From CAYJOG01 sp964371695 [NCBI: uncultured bacterium] (GTDB lineage: Bacteria > CAYJOG01): a stretch of 6,421 nt of DNA. Position 1 is the stretch's first letter; every line of letters starts with the position of its first letter. Positions 1-5,893 of the stretch are shown here, piece by piece. The stretch spans positions 1,166 through 7,586 of the forward strand of contig CAYJOG010000123.1 in NCBI GenBank assembly GCA_964371695.1, given 5' to 3'. Under the pieces are notes generated by a model. That model searched no databases and was not told the DNA's origin. It saw only the letters and a list, made by a program, of their open reading frames with translations. Position numbers and translations under genes: made by a program.

Positions 1-41
1 TTTTTTTTTGGGCGGGGGGGCGGCCCCCCCCCCCCCCCCCC
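1..41. other. Homopolymer low-complexity edge, probable assembly or read artefact
   Basis: The window opens with nine T, then G-rich runs, then an uninterrupted run of 18 C (24-41). No gene or regulatory signal can be read in it. Such stacked T, G and C homopolymers at a fragment edge are more typical of read-end or assembly artefacts than of real bacterial DNA. Normal-looking sequence starts at about 42. Confidence 0.6.
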
Positions 42-134
42 ACTGTCGCCTGCCCCACCACCAAAAGAAAAAAGGGGTGCTTTTGTCGGACTGGACTGCC
101 GCTTTTGCGGGAATGACGCCTGATTATCAGCGGT

Positions 135-167
135 TTGACGGGGTATTCGCCAACACCCTGCTAATCT
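135..167 (+). promoter_or_regulatory. Possible mnmA promoter, near-leaderless
   Basis: A good -35-like TTGACG lies at 135-140. Downstream, GCTAAT (160-165, spacer 19) or TAATCT (162-167, spacer 21) could serve as the -10. Spacing is longer than ideal. The TAATCT box ends only 6 nt before the mnmA ATG and no Shine-Dalgarno sequence is present, so transcription would begin at or very close to the start codon. A short imperfect palindrome, CTGATTATCAG (120-130), sits just upstream and could be an operator or chance. Confidence 0.35.
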
Positions 168-173
168 TGGGCC

Positions 174-1283
174 ATGAATGAACCACGGCGCATAGTGGTG
201 GCGCTTTCGGGCGGTGTGGACAGCTCGGTGGCGGCGGCGCTGCTCAGGCAGCAGGGTCACACGCTGCTGGGCCTCACGCTCAAGCTGGCCCCGGACGGCG
301 CAAGCGGCCAGTGTTGCGGGCTGGATGGCGTGGCCCGCGCCCGTCAGGTGTGCGCCAGGCTGGACATTCCCTTTTCGGTGGTGGACGCCTCGGACCTGTT
401 CCGCAAAACGGTCATTGACCCTTTTGTGCAGGACTACGCCCACGGCTTCACCCCCAACCCCTGCGTGAGCTGCAACCGCCACGTCAAGTTTGACTACCTG
501 TTTGAACTGGCCCGGTCTTTTGGCTTCACCGACGTGGCCACGGGCCACTACGCCCGCATCACCCCCCAGGCCGAGCTGCGGCGGGGCCGCGACACCCACA
601 AAGACCAGAGCTACGCCCTTTATATGCTGCGGCACGCACAACTGGCCCGCCTGCATTTCCCCCTGGGAGACCTGCAAAAATCGGAAACCCGCGCCCTGGC
701 GGCCAGTCTGGGCTTGGCCACACAAAATACACCCGAAAGCCAGGACATCTGTTTTGTGGGCCACAGCCACATTGATTATCTGGAAAAAGAACAACCGGGC
801 ATTGGCCGGGTCGGCGAACTGGTGGATGAACAGGGTCGCGTGCTGGGGCAGCATCAGGGCCTGCACCGCTACACCGTGGGCCAGCGCCATGGCCTGGGCA
901 TTGGCGGGGGCCATGGTCAGGAAGGCGCGTGGTATGTGCTGCATCTCGACCCGGCCCACAACCGCGTGGTGGTGGGGCCGCAGGAGCATCTGGGTTCCAC
1001 CGCCCTGCTGGTGCGGCACGTGAGCACCACGCTGCCGGGCAACGACCCGGCTGATCTGCCCGACCGCCTGCGGGTGCAGGTGCGTTATGGCCGCGCCAGC
1101 ACACCGGCCACCTGGGCTGCTGCGGAGGAGCCCGGCAGCCTGTGGGTTCACACGTCCGCGCCTGTGGTGGCCGCCCCCGGTCAGGCCATGGTGCTTTATG
1201 ACGAAGACGACGACCGCGTGCTGGGCGGCGGCACGCTGGTGAAGGCCGAAACGGCAAACAGCCTTGTTTCAGTCGGAAACTGA
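174..1283 (+). CDS. mnmA: tRNA-specific 2-thiouridylase MnmA
   Basis: MnmA adenylates and then thiolates C2 of wobble uridine 34 in tRNA-Lys, -Glu and -Gln in the cytoplasm, with sulfur delivered by a relay or an iron-sulfur route. The 369-aa length matches the family (E. coli about 368). Seen in order: the PP-loop ATP-pyrophosphatase motif SGGVDSS (12-18); a CCG segment (47-49); NPCVSCN (95-101) followed by VKF; ATGHYA (122-127); KDQSYALY (143-150); SQDICFVG (189-196); and the C-terminal beta-barrel ending in VLGGGTL. C100 and C193 correspond to the two catalytic cysteines of E. coli MnmA (C102, C199). C97 makes a CxxC with C100, the arrangement proposed for [4Fe-4S]-type MnmA. The ATG at 174 lacks a Shine-Dalgarno sequence. 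The stop is 1 bp from the stop of the converging TOPRIM gene. The last dozen residues (AETANSLVSVGN) follow the conserved end and lie where GC content starts to drop, so they may have been altered by the neighbouring insertion. Confidence 0.97.
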   Translation: MNEPRRIVVALSGGVDSSVAAALLRQQGHTLLGLTLKLAPDGASGQCCGLDGVARARQVCARLDIPFSVVDASDLFRKTVIDPFVQDYAHGFTPNPCVSCNRHVKFDYLFELARSFGFTDVATGHYARITPQAELRRGRDTHKDQSYALYMLRHAQLARLHFPLGDLQKSETRALAASLGLATQNTPESQDICFVGHSHIDYLEKEQPGIGRVGELVDEQGRVLGQHQGLHRYTVGQRHGLGIGGGHGQEGAWYVLHLDPAHNRVVVGPQEHLGSTALLVRHVSTTLPGNDPADLPDRLRVQVRYGRASTPATWAAAEEPGSLWVHTSAPVVAAPGQAMVLYDEDDDRVLGGGTLVKAETANSLVSVGN

Positions 1284-1284
1284 C

Positions 1285-1806
1285 TCATTCCGGCAATCGG
1301 TCTCTCCAGTCACTTTTGCAAAGGGTTTTCAAAGAGGGTGGAGCGTCTTTGGGCAAAGAATTGGCCTGACAGTGTTCAGCCAATTTTTTGGCAGCGTCTT
1401 TAATTTTGTCTTTGATTTTTCGATCTTCAGGACATTTGATTGATTCGTCTACAGTTTGGCCAGACAAGAATAAAACCCATGTTTCTATTTCCCATTTTGG
1501 AATTACGATCAACACCTTATCGCTTGAAGTTATTGGTTCGTTCCCAAGCGTGGCAAGCAGGACTTTTCTGTCTTGGTCAATCGTGTGATTGTCGGCATCA
1601 AGAATCGCGACAAGGGCCCTGCTCCTGAGACCCTTTTTCCTGAGTTCCTTGACGTTTTTGGGGAAGTTCCGAATGACATGATCCTTGCCGCATTTCGTTG
1701 GAAATGGAATTTGATAAATGCCACGCGCATAACCCATCTTTTTGAGAAACGTGTTCACAAAAGAGAAATGGGCCCTGTCTTCACAAAGAATGTCAATGCG
1801 TTTCAT
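1285..1806 (-). CDS. TOPRIM-like protein (DUF4276/AriB/AbiLii-like), partner of the upstream ATPase
   Basis: This is a 173-aa soluble protein without signal peptide or membrane segment. It shows a TOPRIM-type arrangement: a first beta-strand ending in Glu (ILCED, E9), a hydrophobic strand with a DxD motif (AILDADN, D70 and D72), then IPKWEIETW (102-110). The last is typical of small TOPRIM-like families such as DUF4276 and RloB-like proteins, where P-x-x-E-I-E-x-W is a hallmark. TOPRIM Glu and DxD residues bind the metal in nucleases and topoisomerases, so a nuclease effector is the likeliest role (inference). It starts 3 nt after the ATPase stop (TGA-GCC-ATG) with no good Shine-Dalgarno sequence, implying translational coupling. 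It is clearly AT-richer than mnmA; a sampled stretch near 1381-1440 is about one third GC. Exact family and target are not determinable by eye. Confidence 0.7.
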   Translation of the reverse strand: MKRIDILCEDRAHFSFVNTFLKKMGYARGIYQIPFPTKCGKDHVIRNFPKNVKELRKKGLRSRALVAILDADNHTIDQDRKVLLATLGNEPITSSDKVLIVIPKWEIETWVLFLSGQTVDESIKCPEDRKIKDKIKDAAKKLAEHCQANSLPKDAPPSLKTLCKSDWRDRLPE

Positions 1807-1809
1807 GGC

Positions 1810-2913
1810 TCAAACCAGATCTCTCGCCACCAATTCGCTTGGTGTTAATTCAGAATCATGAAACACATTTTTTCTGAACCGGGTGGGCCCTTCCGCCTCC
1901 CGCTCAAACCAAACCATATCTCTGACACCCAGATAGTCAAGAGCCTCTGGATGGTGTGAGATGAACGTCGCCTGACTTAAAAAACCGTCTTCCACAAATT
2001 CTTCAACCAGGGAAAACCACGGCTGGATTTCTTTTGCGGAGAGAAAGTTGTCTGGTTCATCCAGGAAGATTGAATAACCAAGCCCCTTCAGCCCTGCGAG
2101 TATCACATAGAGTACAGAAAGAACTTTTTGCCCTTCGGATAAATCATGAAACCAGTATGGCTCTTCAGTCCCCTTGAACTTTGCCTTGAGCACACTTTGG
2201 GTTTCACCTGTCTGGACAACGTTAAAGCCTTCAAACCCAGGAATTGCCTCTTCAAGATACGGCATGACTTTATAAAATGTAGCGGCATGTTGATGGCTTA
2301 AGAAACTGTACCAGGAAACAAAATTAGAAAAATCTGCTGATGGATGACTCGATTTTTTTTCAGAGAAAAAACTCATGTTCCATGGATTGATGAATCCAAT
2401 CAGCCACTTGGCAATTTCTGTCTTGAAGTGGGTCAGTTTTTTGTTTGACTCGCCAGGAACAATAAATCCGAGCCCAGAATTCCTCCAGTTAAACGGGAAA
2501 CTTGGCCCCTTCTGTCCGCTGTCTTTATATAAGTGCCCTTCTCCTTTTTCATCTAATTCAAACAGTGGTTTGCCATCTACGGAAAGCTTTTCTGTAACGA
2601 CGCGAGACTCTTTCGGCTGATCAGGATTGCATATTGTCAAACTATAGAGATAGTTGCTTCCGTCACTACATTCTGTTTCTAGCTCAAATCGCTGAAAATC
2701 GCTTTTTTTCCAGCGCGTTCGCGTAAATGGGGAAAAAAGGGCTTTGACTGAATTGTCCTGCAGCCAAACAAATGCTTGTAGTTTTGCCAAGACATCAAAG
2801 ACAGCCGTTTTTCCAGACCCGTTTGCTCCGCTGAACAACGAAAGCGAATCAAAATGCATCTCGAAGTTTTCCAGGCAACGGTAGTTATCTACATACAGTC
2901 TCTTGAGGCGCAT
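1810..2913 (-). CDS. AAA/ABC-type ATPase of the OLD/AAA_21 class, probable anti-phage ATPase
   Basis: A 367-aa soluble ATPase. It opens with the fold-typical LKRLYVDNYRCLENFEM, then Walker A GANGSGKT (29-36), a long variable middle region (about 40-250), an ABC signature-like DLSEGQK (257-263), Walker B SIFLDEPDN (281-289, D285 and E286), and a switch histidine in ISHHPEAL (318-325). This is the layout of SMC/RecF/OLD-like ATPases (Pfam AAA_21/AAA_15 style) found in defence systems. There is no fused C-terminal TOPRIM; that function appears to be the separate downstream gene. The ATG is fixed by an in-frame TGA just upstream (2932-2930). No Shine-Dalgarno sequence precedes it; a TATGAT box lies at 2928-2933 on this strand without a clear -35. 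Base composition and codon use are much more AT-rich than the flanks, suggesting transfer. A role in sensing infection and controlling the TOPRIM partner is inferred from known ATPase-TOPRIM pairs. Confidence 0.85.
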   Translation of the reverse strand: MRLKRLYVDNYRCLENFEMHFDSLSLFSGANGSGKTAVFDVLAKLQAFVWLQDNSVKALFSPFTRTRWKKSDFQRFELETECSDGSNYLYSLTICNPDQPKESRVVTEKLSVDGKPLFELDEKGEGHLYKDSGQKGPSFPFNWRNSGLGFIVPGESNKKLTHFKTEIAKWLIGFINPWNMSFFSEKKSSHPSADFSNFVSWYSFLSHQHAATFYKVMPYLEEAIPGFEGFNVVQTGETQSVLKAKFKGTEEPYWFHDLSEGQKVLSVLYVILAGLKGLGYSIFLDEPDNFLSAKEIQPWFSLVEEFVEDGFLSQATFISHHPEALDYLGVRDMVWFEREAEGPTRFRKNVFHDSELTPSELVARDLV

Positions 2914-3051
2914 GACTTTATGCAGAAATCATAAGGCATTTTCAGCAAAAGCGCAGCTTACTGCCATTGCCCAACCGTTTCGGGTCAAAAAAGCCGCCAC
3001 CACCTGATCGCCGTGTCCCCTGCTCTGGGCAATACCTATACTGTGTCGGTC
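2914..3051. other. Divergent intergenic region between the ATPase operon and the secreted-protein gene
   Basis: These 138 nt must hold leaders for both directions. On the minus strand TATGAT (2933-2928) and on the plus strand TATACT (3037-3042) resemble -10 boxes close to the start codons; neither has a convincing -35. The part from about 2931 to 2996 shares motifs, in the same order and orientation on the minus strand, with the hairpin element at 5731-5893: GGCTTTTT, then the 12-mer CTGCGCTTTTGC, then AATGC. It may be a decayed copy of that element. Confidence 0.4.
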
Positions 3052-4176
3052 ATGTCTGTGTTGCGAGGGGGAGGACTTGGCCTGCTGGCCGGGCTGCTGT
3101 TTTTGCTGGCCACCCAGGGCGCGGCCGTGGGCCGGATGGAGCCGGGGCTGGACGCCTCGCTGCGCCCCGTGCGCACCACGCCCCGGCGCACGCTCAACCC
3201 CTCCGGCGCGGTGCAGGTGATGGCCACCCTCACCCGCTGCGGCGAAGAAAACAGCCTGTGCGCCGCCGTGAGCCGGTGTTTTGAGGGCATCCATCGGGTG
3301 CCCTGCGGCTGTGACCAGCGCAGTCTCTCGCCCGACAAACTCACGGAACTCATGGCCCGTTTATCGCCCCAGGGTGTGGATGGCGAAGCGCCGCCGCCTC
3401 CAGAGCGCCCGCTGTTGCTGCGGGCCAGCGCAGCGGTGGCGGTGCGGGAACTTTTTGCGGCCTGTCCGCTGCGCCGCCAGCAGGAGCTGAGTCTGCTGCT
3501 GGATGGCCGCCTGGCGGGCGTGGCCACGGTGGAAGAACCCATGCCCCACCTGTTGCCCGGCTCGGACAGGGCGGCGGGCGTGGGACTGTTGCACCGCCTG
3601 AGCCTGCGTCTGCACCCTGAAAAATCAGACGCGGTGCGGGCGCTGCTGGCAGAGGGCCGGTTTGACCGCCTGCGTCTGGACAACGTCTCCACCGGCGTCG
3701 GCCCCCTGATGGTGGATCAGACCGAAGAGGAACTGCGCACGCTGGAGGACGAAGTGCTGCGGGCGCTCGCCAAAACCGATCCTTCACCCCTGCTGCAAAA
3801 CGTGCCGCTGGAAGACCAGCGTCGGGTGTGCCAGTTTCTGCCGGTGCGTGAGTCGCTCAAGAGCAGCGCCTGGACACTGTGGGTGCGCGTGGCCCACGGC
3901 ACGGATTGCGTGTTGCCCCGGCAGGGACTGTTCGCCGCCCTGCGCCGCAAGGGCAGGGGGCTGAAACTGCTTTCCACACTGCCCGCCGGTGTGGACGAGG
4001 ACTTTGGCCTTTATCCTTTTGCCGAAGTGGTGGACCTGATGGGCGACGGCAGGCCCGACGTGGTGCTTGGCCCCCCCAGCCCCCACGCGCCGGTGAGCCA
4101 GGGCCAGGGTGTGCTGGTGAACACGGGCCGCTGGCGCTGGAAGTTTGTGCTCTGGGAGCCTGAGTCGGACAGGTGA
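3052..4176 (+). CDS. Secreted protein of unknown function, Cys-rich N-region, FG-GAP-like C-terminal motif
   Basis: I do not recognise this 374-aa protein. The start at ATG 3052 is preferred because it gives a standard signal peptide: MSVLRGG, then the hydrophobic LGLLAGLLFLLAT, then small residues. A GTG at 3013 would add 13 polar residues ahead of it. No lipobox is obvious. Five cysteines cluster at about residues 63-87 (RCGEENSLC to CGC), with others near 138, 260 and 286, so disulfides in the periplasm are likely. The middle is Leu/Arg-rich and probably helical. Near the C-terminus, DLMGDGRPDVVLG (328-340) matches the Ca-binding D-x-x-GDG-x-PD loop of FG-GAP/VCBS propeller repeats, but only one copy is seen. 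GC-rich codon use matches mnmA. No Shine-Dalgarno sequence is present; TATACT ends 9 nt before the ATG. The stop is 1 bp from that of the converging epimerase gene. Confidence 0.75.
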   Translation: MSVLRGGGLGLLAGLLFLLATQGAAVGRMEPGLDASLRPVRTTPRRTLNPSGAVQVMATLTRCGEENSLCAAVSRCFEGIHRVPCGCDQRSLSPDKLTELMARLSPQGVDGEAPPPPERPLLLRASAAVAVRELFAACPLRRQQELSLLLDGRLAGVATVEEPMPHLLPGSDRAAGVGLLHRLSLRLHPEKSDAVRALLAEGRFDRLRLDNVSTGVGPLMVDQTEEELRTLEDEVLRALAKTDPSPLLQNVPLEDQRRVCQFLPVRESLKSSAWTLWVRVAHGTDCVLPRQGLFAALRRKGRGLKLLSTLPAGVDEDFGLYPFAEVVDLMGDGRPDVVLGPPSPHAPVSQGQGVLVNTGRWRWKFVLWEPESDR

Positions 4177-4177
4177 A

Positions 4178-5200
4178 TCAAATCATCCCCCGCTCGTGAT
4201 ACCACGCGTGCGCGTCCTCCAGCGAGTCGCGCCAGGGGCGGGTGGTGTAGCCCAGCTCCCGCACCGCCTTATCGTTTCTGATGCGGAACTTGAGGCTCCC
4301 CTGCTGGGCCATTTCGGTGGTGAAGAGCGGTTCCTCGCCGGTCAGATCGCCCACGGCGTCCATCAGTCGCCCCAGGCCCAGCAGCACGCCGGTGGGCAGG
4401 GTGAAAAATGGCTTCATGCCGCCGGTGAGTTCGGCGCAGGCGGCGTAAAACTCCCGTGCGGGCACGGCGTGGGCGGTGAGGATGTAATGCTCACCCACCC
4501 CGCCTTTTTGCGCCGCCAGAATGTGGCCCTGCGCCACGTCGCGCACGTCGCACAGGTTGGTCCAGGAATCCGGCGCGAGCACCATGCGGTTTTTCTTGGC
4601 TTCCATCAGATACCGTCCGATGTTCACGTTCACGTCGCCCGGCCCCACAATCATGCTGGGGTGGATGATGACGGCGGCCAGGCCCTGGGCCAGTCCCGCT
4701 TTCACCTCCAACTCGGCCAGCCACTTGGTGTGGGGATAGGTCATGGAAAATTCTTCGAGGTTGTAGGTGGTGTCTTCGTCCACCTCCACCACGTCGTCGT
4801 CGCTGCTGCCAAGGGGTTTGCCGATGGTGCTCACCGTGCTGGTATGCACAAACCGCTTCACGCCGCTTTTCAGCGCCGCCTGCACCATGGCGCGGGTGCC
4901 CAGCACGTTCACGCGGTGGCTCATGGCCCAGCGGTTTTTCCACATGTTCACGCTGGCGGCCACGTGAAAAACCCAGTCTGCGCCCACCATGCCTTTGGCC
5001 AAAGCGGCTTCGTCTTCCAGCCCTCCTTCTATCACCGTCACGTCCACGCCTTCCAGCGCGTCCATTTTTGCGCCGGGGCGCGCCAGCACCCGCACGTCCA
5101 CACCCGCCTCGGCCAGTTGACGCGCCACGTGCGAACCCAGAAAACCCGTCGCACCCGTGACAAAAGCGGCTTCAGGAAAAACCTGATTTTTGGCAGACAT
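4178..5200 (-). CDS. NAD-dependent epimerase/dehydratase, extended SDR (dihydroflavonol-4-reductase/HpnA-like)
   Basis: A 340-aa extended short-chain dehydrogenase/reductase, cytosolic. It has the Rossmann motif TGATGFLG (15-22), FHVAA (78-82), the catalytic Ser region HTSTVST (119-125), YPHTK (155-159, the YxxxK catalytic pair), then IIHPSMIVGPGD and a variable C-terminal substrate domain. The pattern most resembles dihydroflavonol-4-reductase-like proteins and the hopanoid-associated HpnA group; the substrate cannot be read from sequence, and no hopanoid genes are nearby. The start at 5200 is decided by a perfect AGGAGG 6 nt upstream and by the family N-terminus. The reading frame stays open to 5314 but that 38-aa extension is not SDR-like and would overlap the divergent DUF4870 gene. 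It is divergently arranged with that gene (92 nt between starts) and convergent with the secreted-protein gene. Confidence 0.93.
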   Translation of the reverse strand: MSAKNQVFPEAAFVTGATGFLGSHVARQLAEAGVDVRVLARPGAKMDALEGVDVTVIEGGLEDEAALAKGMVGADWVFHVAASVNMWKNRWAMSHRVNVLGTRAMVQAALKSGVKRFVHTSTVSTIGKPLGSSDDDVVEVDEDTTYNLEEFSMTYPHTKWLAELEVKAGLAQGLAAVIIHPSMIVGPGDVNVNIGRYLMEAKKNRMVLAPDSWTNLCDVRDVAQGHILAAQKGGVGEHYILTAHAVPAREFYAACAELTGGMKPFFTLPTGVLLGLGRLMDAVGDLTGEEPLFTTEMAQQGSLKFRIRNDKAVRELGYTTRPWRDSLEDAHAWYHERGMI

Positions 5201-5206
5201 GTTGAA

Positions 5207-5212
5207 CCTCCT
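5207..5212 (-). promoter_or_regulatory. Shine-Dalgarno site of the epimerase gene
   Basis: CCTCCT on the plus strand is AGGAGG on the coding strand, separated from the ATG (5200-5198) by TTCAAC. It decides the start codon. It is the only perfect Shine-Dalgarno sequence seen before any gene in the window. Confidence 0.85.
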
Positions 5213-5223
5213 GTGGAAGGGGC

Positions 5224-5253
5224 ATTGTAAAAGCCAGTCCGTGGGACTTTGAA
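5224..5253 (-). promoter_or_regulatory. Probable sigma-70-type promoter of the epimerase gene
   Basis: On the minus strand TTCAAA (5253-5248) and TACAAT (5229-5224) are separated by 18 nt and match four and five of six positions of the -35 and -10 consensus. Predicted transcription would begin near 5217, leaving a short leader that carries the AGGAGG site. Confidence 0.45.
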
Positions 5254-5292
5254 ACGAACGGCAAAAATTTGCATGGCGTAAACTAAAATCCC

Positions 5293-5730
5293 ATGACCAC
5301 GCCGCCCTTGCCACCGCCGCCCCTGGCCGAAGACACCCCCGGCATGGGGGAGTCGTTTTATGCGCCCGACAGCAACGCCCGCAACTGGGCCATGGCCATT
5401 CACCTGAGCGCGCTGTTGGGCTGGCTGGGCAACGGTGTGTTGTGGGTGGCGGCCCCGCTGGTGCTGTGGTTGCTCAAACGCAACGAAAGCCCCTTTATTG
5501 ACGACCAGGGCAAAGAGGCCGTGAACTTTCACCTCTCGCTGATCATTTGGGGGGCGCTGGGTTTTGTGGTGTGCCTGCCGCTGTTTTTCATCGTGGTGGG
5601 GGTTTTCATTTTTGTGCTGCTGGTGGGGGTGCTGTTTGTGGTGCAGGTGGTGTTTTCGGTGTTGGCGGCCATTTCGGCGTCTTCGGGCCAGCCCTATCGT
5701 TACCCCCTCACGTTGCGGTTGGTTAAATAG
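5293..5730 (+). CDS. DUF4870 (Tic20-like) small inner-membrane protein
   Basis: A 145-aa protein. A proline-rich cytosolic N-terminus (PPLPPPP) precedes the family core: an AMAIHLSALLGWLG helix (33-46), a second hydrophobic stretch to WLLK (about 47-62), the hallmark SPFIDDQGKEAVNFHLSL (66-83), a long Val/Phe-rich membrane segment or helical pair (84-127), and the closing SGQPYRYPLTLRLVK, which matches the family ending G-x-x-Y-x-Y-P. Length and motif order fit DUF4870. Its biological role is not established; it is often a stand-alone membrane gene. No Shine-Dalgarno sequence precedes the ATG. TAAACT (5279-5284) and TAAAAT (5284-5289) lie just upstream, without a clear -35. The gene is divergent from the epimerase gene and is followed directly by the hairpin cluster. 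Confidence 0.88.
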   Translation: MTTPPLPPPPLAEDTPGMGESFYAPDSNARNWAMAIHLSALLGWLGNGVLWVAAPLVLWLLKRNESPFIDDQGKEAVNFHLSLIIWGALGFVVCLPLFFIVVGVFIFVLLVGVLFVVQVVFSVLAAISASSGQPYRYPLTLRLVK

Positions 5731-5893
5731 GAGCCTGTTGGGAAAGTAGTCAAAAACCAGCCAACAGGCTCTTGCGCTCATGGATGAGCGCATTCGAAAA
5801 CCGGAGCTTTGCAAAAGCGCAGGTTTTCGCGCTCGTGACGGAAATTCATTTTTCGTCACGGCGTGAACAAAAAGCCAGGGACGGCTTTTTGTT
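5731..5893. repeat. Run of five consecutive inverted repeats (palindromic element or structured 3' region)
   Basis: Five hairpins are packed into 163 bp. (1) GAGCCTGTTGG 5731-5741 with CCAACAGGCTC 5761-5771, 11 bp, 19-nt loop, starting right after the DUF4870 stop. (2) TGCGCTCAT 5773-5781 with ATGAGCGCA 5784-5792, perfect. (3) CGAAAACC 5795-5802 with GGTTTTCG 5822-5829, containing a nested GCTTT 5806-5810 / AAAGC 5814-5818. (4) CGTGACG 5834-5840 with CGTCACG 5854-5860, extended inward by a G-T and three A-T pairs. (5) AACAAAAAGCC 5866-5876 with GGCTTTTTGTT 5883-5893. Hairpins 1-4 lack T-tracts, so they are not simply stacked terminators. Candidates are a dispersed palindromic element (REP/BIME-like), a non-autonomous mobile element, or a structured RNA. 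No protein-coding role is supported. Confidence 0.8.
5866..5893 (+). terminator. Rho-independent terminator-like hairpin, bidirectional
   Basis: A perfect 11-bp stem, AACAAAAAGCC / GGCTTTTTGTT, encloses a 6-nt loop (AGGGAC, 5877-5882). The A-tract on the left and T-tract on the right let it act in both directions, and ATTTTT follows at 5898-5903. It would end transcription from the DUF4870 gene and shield it from the membrane-protein gene. Its right arm overlaps the proposed -35 of the next gene. Confidence 0.65.

Noticed and set aside
99-110. Small hairpin CCGC-TTTT-GCGG in the mnmA leader
   Set aside because: A 4-bp stem is too short to call a terminator or regulator.
559-1257. Minus-strand open frame of 232 codons inside mnmA
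   Set aside because: It is a Pro/Arg/Ala-rich shadow of a well-supported gene, with no recognisable motif.
3013-3051. Upstream GTG start for the secreted protein
   Set aside because: It would place 13 polar residues before the signal peptide, and no Shine-Dalgarno sequence supports it; ATG 3052 gives a standard signal sequence.
4145-5230. Long plus-strand open frame (361 codons) antisense to the epimerase gene, very His/Val-rich
   Set aside because: It lies across the clear SDR gene on the other strand. Its His/Val/Gly-rich content is what antisense reading of GC-rich codons gives, and no domain or signal is visible.
5200-5314. N-terminal extension of the epimerase (38 extra residues)
   Set aside because: A perfect AGGAGG and the family-typical N-terminus place the start at 5200. 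The extension is not SDR-like and overlaps the divergent DUF4870 start.
5038-5859. Minus-strand open frame of 273 codons over the DUF4870 gene and hairpin cluster
   Set aside because: It is antisense to a recognised membrane protein and reads His/Gln/Arg-rich, and its start lies in the palindromic region; it looks like a composition artefact.
5780-5866. 28-codon plus-strand open frame inside the hairpin cluster (starts MDERIRKPEL)
   Set aside because: It has no Shine-Dalgarno sequence, and its sequence is dictated by the inverted repeats 2-4. Kept only as a note because some palindromic elements keep open frames.
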